NCBI RefSeq assembly: GCF_004123835.1
Contig: NZ_MZMU01000003.1
Location: 620,001 to 684,000, forward strand
DNA: 64,000 bases
Origin: Rhizobium leguminosarum
GTDB lineage: Bacteria; Pseudomonadota; Alphaproteobacteria; Rhizobiales; Rhizobiaceae
Reading direction: 5' to 3'
Position 1 is the first letter of the stretch; each line of letters begins with the position of its first letter. Both the position numbers and the translations under genes were made by a program. The notes beneath the pieces are model-generated. The model saw only the letters and a list, made by a program, of their open reading frames with translations. It was not told the DNA's origin and made no database searches. Shown piece by piece: positions 63,602 to 64,000 of this stretch.

Positions 63602-64000
63602 ATGAGCGCGACAGGCATCATCATCGGCGAGGACGGCAGGAGCCGCTGCCACTGGCATGCCAATCTGCCCGTTTATCTCCGGTATCATGACGAGGAATGG
63701 GGCCGCCCCGTCACCGATGATACCCGCCTCTTCGAGAAGATCTGCCTCGAAGGCTTTCAGTCCGGTCTTTCCTGGCTGACGATCCTGCGCAAACGCGAGA
63801 ATTTCCGCGCCGCCTTTTCAGGTTTCGATTTCGACAAGGTCGCCCGCTTCGGCGAAGGGGATGTCGCTCGCTGCCTTGGCGATGCCGGCATCATCCGCCA
63901 TCGCGGCAAGATCGTCTCGACCATCAACAATGCCAAGCGCGCAATCGAGCTCAAGGACGAATTCGGCTCGCTCGCCCATTATTTCTGGCGCTACGAACCC
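63602..64000 (+). CDS. tag: DNA-3-methyladenine glycosylase I, N-terminal part (runs off the window)
   Basis: 133 residues are in the window. DGRSRCHWHANLPVYLRYHD and EEWGRPVTDDTRLFEKICLE are the Tag signature with the zinc-binding Cys/His at the N-terminus; FQSGLSWLTILRKRENFRAA is the HhH-like helix pair. It removes 3-methyladenine from DNA by base excision. The C-terminal zinc ligands lie beyond position 64000. The ATG is at 63602 within CATGAG; its ribosome binding site is weak. Confidence 0.93.
   Translation, partial: MSATGIIIGEDGRSRCHWHANLPVYLRYHDEEWGRPVTDDTRLFEKICLEGFQSGLSWLTILRKRENFRAAFSGFDFDKVARFGEGDVARCLGDAGIIRHRGKIVSTINNAKRAIELKDEFGSLAHYFWRYEP

Overview
The window looks like chromosomal DNA of a fast-growing rhizobium (Rhizobium leguminosarum/etli group, Alphaproteobacteria). 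This is inferred from high-GC coding sequence, a plant-type gshA, glcDEF, several ribose/inositol-type sugar genes, tandem L,D-transpeptidases and dispersed palindromic intergenic repeats. It falls into an accessory left part (about 1-22.9 kb) and a mostly core right part (about 22.9-64 kb). A tRNA-Gln(CTG) sits exactly at the boundary, with its 3' end facing the accessory side.

Accessory part. Three overlapping minus-strand genes (3.8 to 0.2 kb) encode a tiny membrane protein with a YLDPGTGS motif, a methyltransferase with a kinase-like front half, and a membrane-anchored sulfatase-like enzyme, probably acting on a surface glycan or lipid. Next comes a type I secretion locus (5.2-16.6 kb). 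It contains a small AT-rich polytopic membrane protein, a 2351-residue cysteine-free repeat protein without classical RTX nonapeptides, a HlyB-type ABC exporter with an inactive C39-like domain, and a HlyD-type adaptor. Just upstream lies a 7-bp tandem array followed by a truncated look-alike of the giant gene's 5' end. I read this locus as a candidate T1SS-exported toxin/bacteriocin (or adhesin) with a possible immunity protein. Then come a wrecked IS66 transposase, an internally deleted TraA-type relaxase, a nucleotidyltransferase-HEPN fusion and about 1.5 kb with no convincing gene.

Core part. Genes in order: ppx/gppA-rlmE, a VOC protein, an MFS exporter divergent from a Tat-type metallo-beta-lactamase-fold enzyme, guaB with two small membrane proteins, an autotransporter, TetR, LysR divergent from a DUF1127 protein, a DUF937 protein, and an inositol-type sugar locus (ABC transporter, TIM-barrel isomerase, Gfo/Idh/MocA dehydrogenase, truncated RpiR, divergent LacI and an IolE-like dehydratase). 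Two tandem dyads between the transporter and lacI are likely its operators. Further right are a HARP-like hypothetical, an arginase-family protein, gshA, rsmE, a PiT phosphate transporter, NUDIX, LysR, a short S-adenosylhomocysteinase-like protein, another LysR, glcDEF (glycolate oxidase), a small secreted protein, an outer-membrane barrel, two L,D-transpeptidases and the start of tag.

No rRNA, CRISPR array or complete insertion sequence was seen. Positions of motifs were read by eye; functional statements rest on family resemblance, not on database searches.
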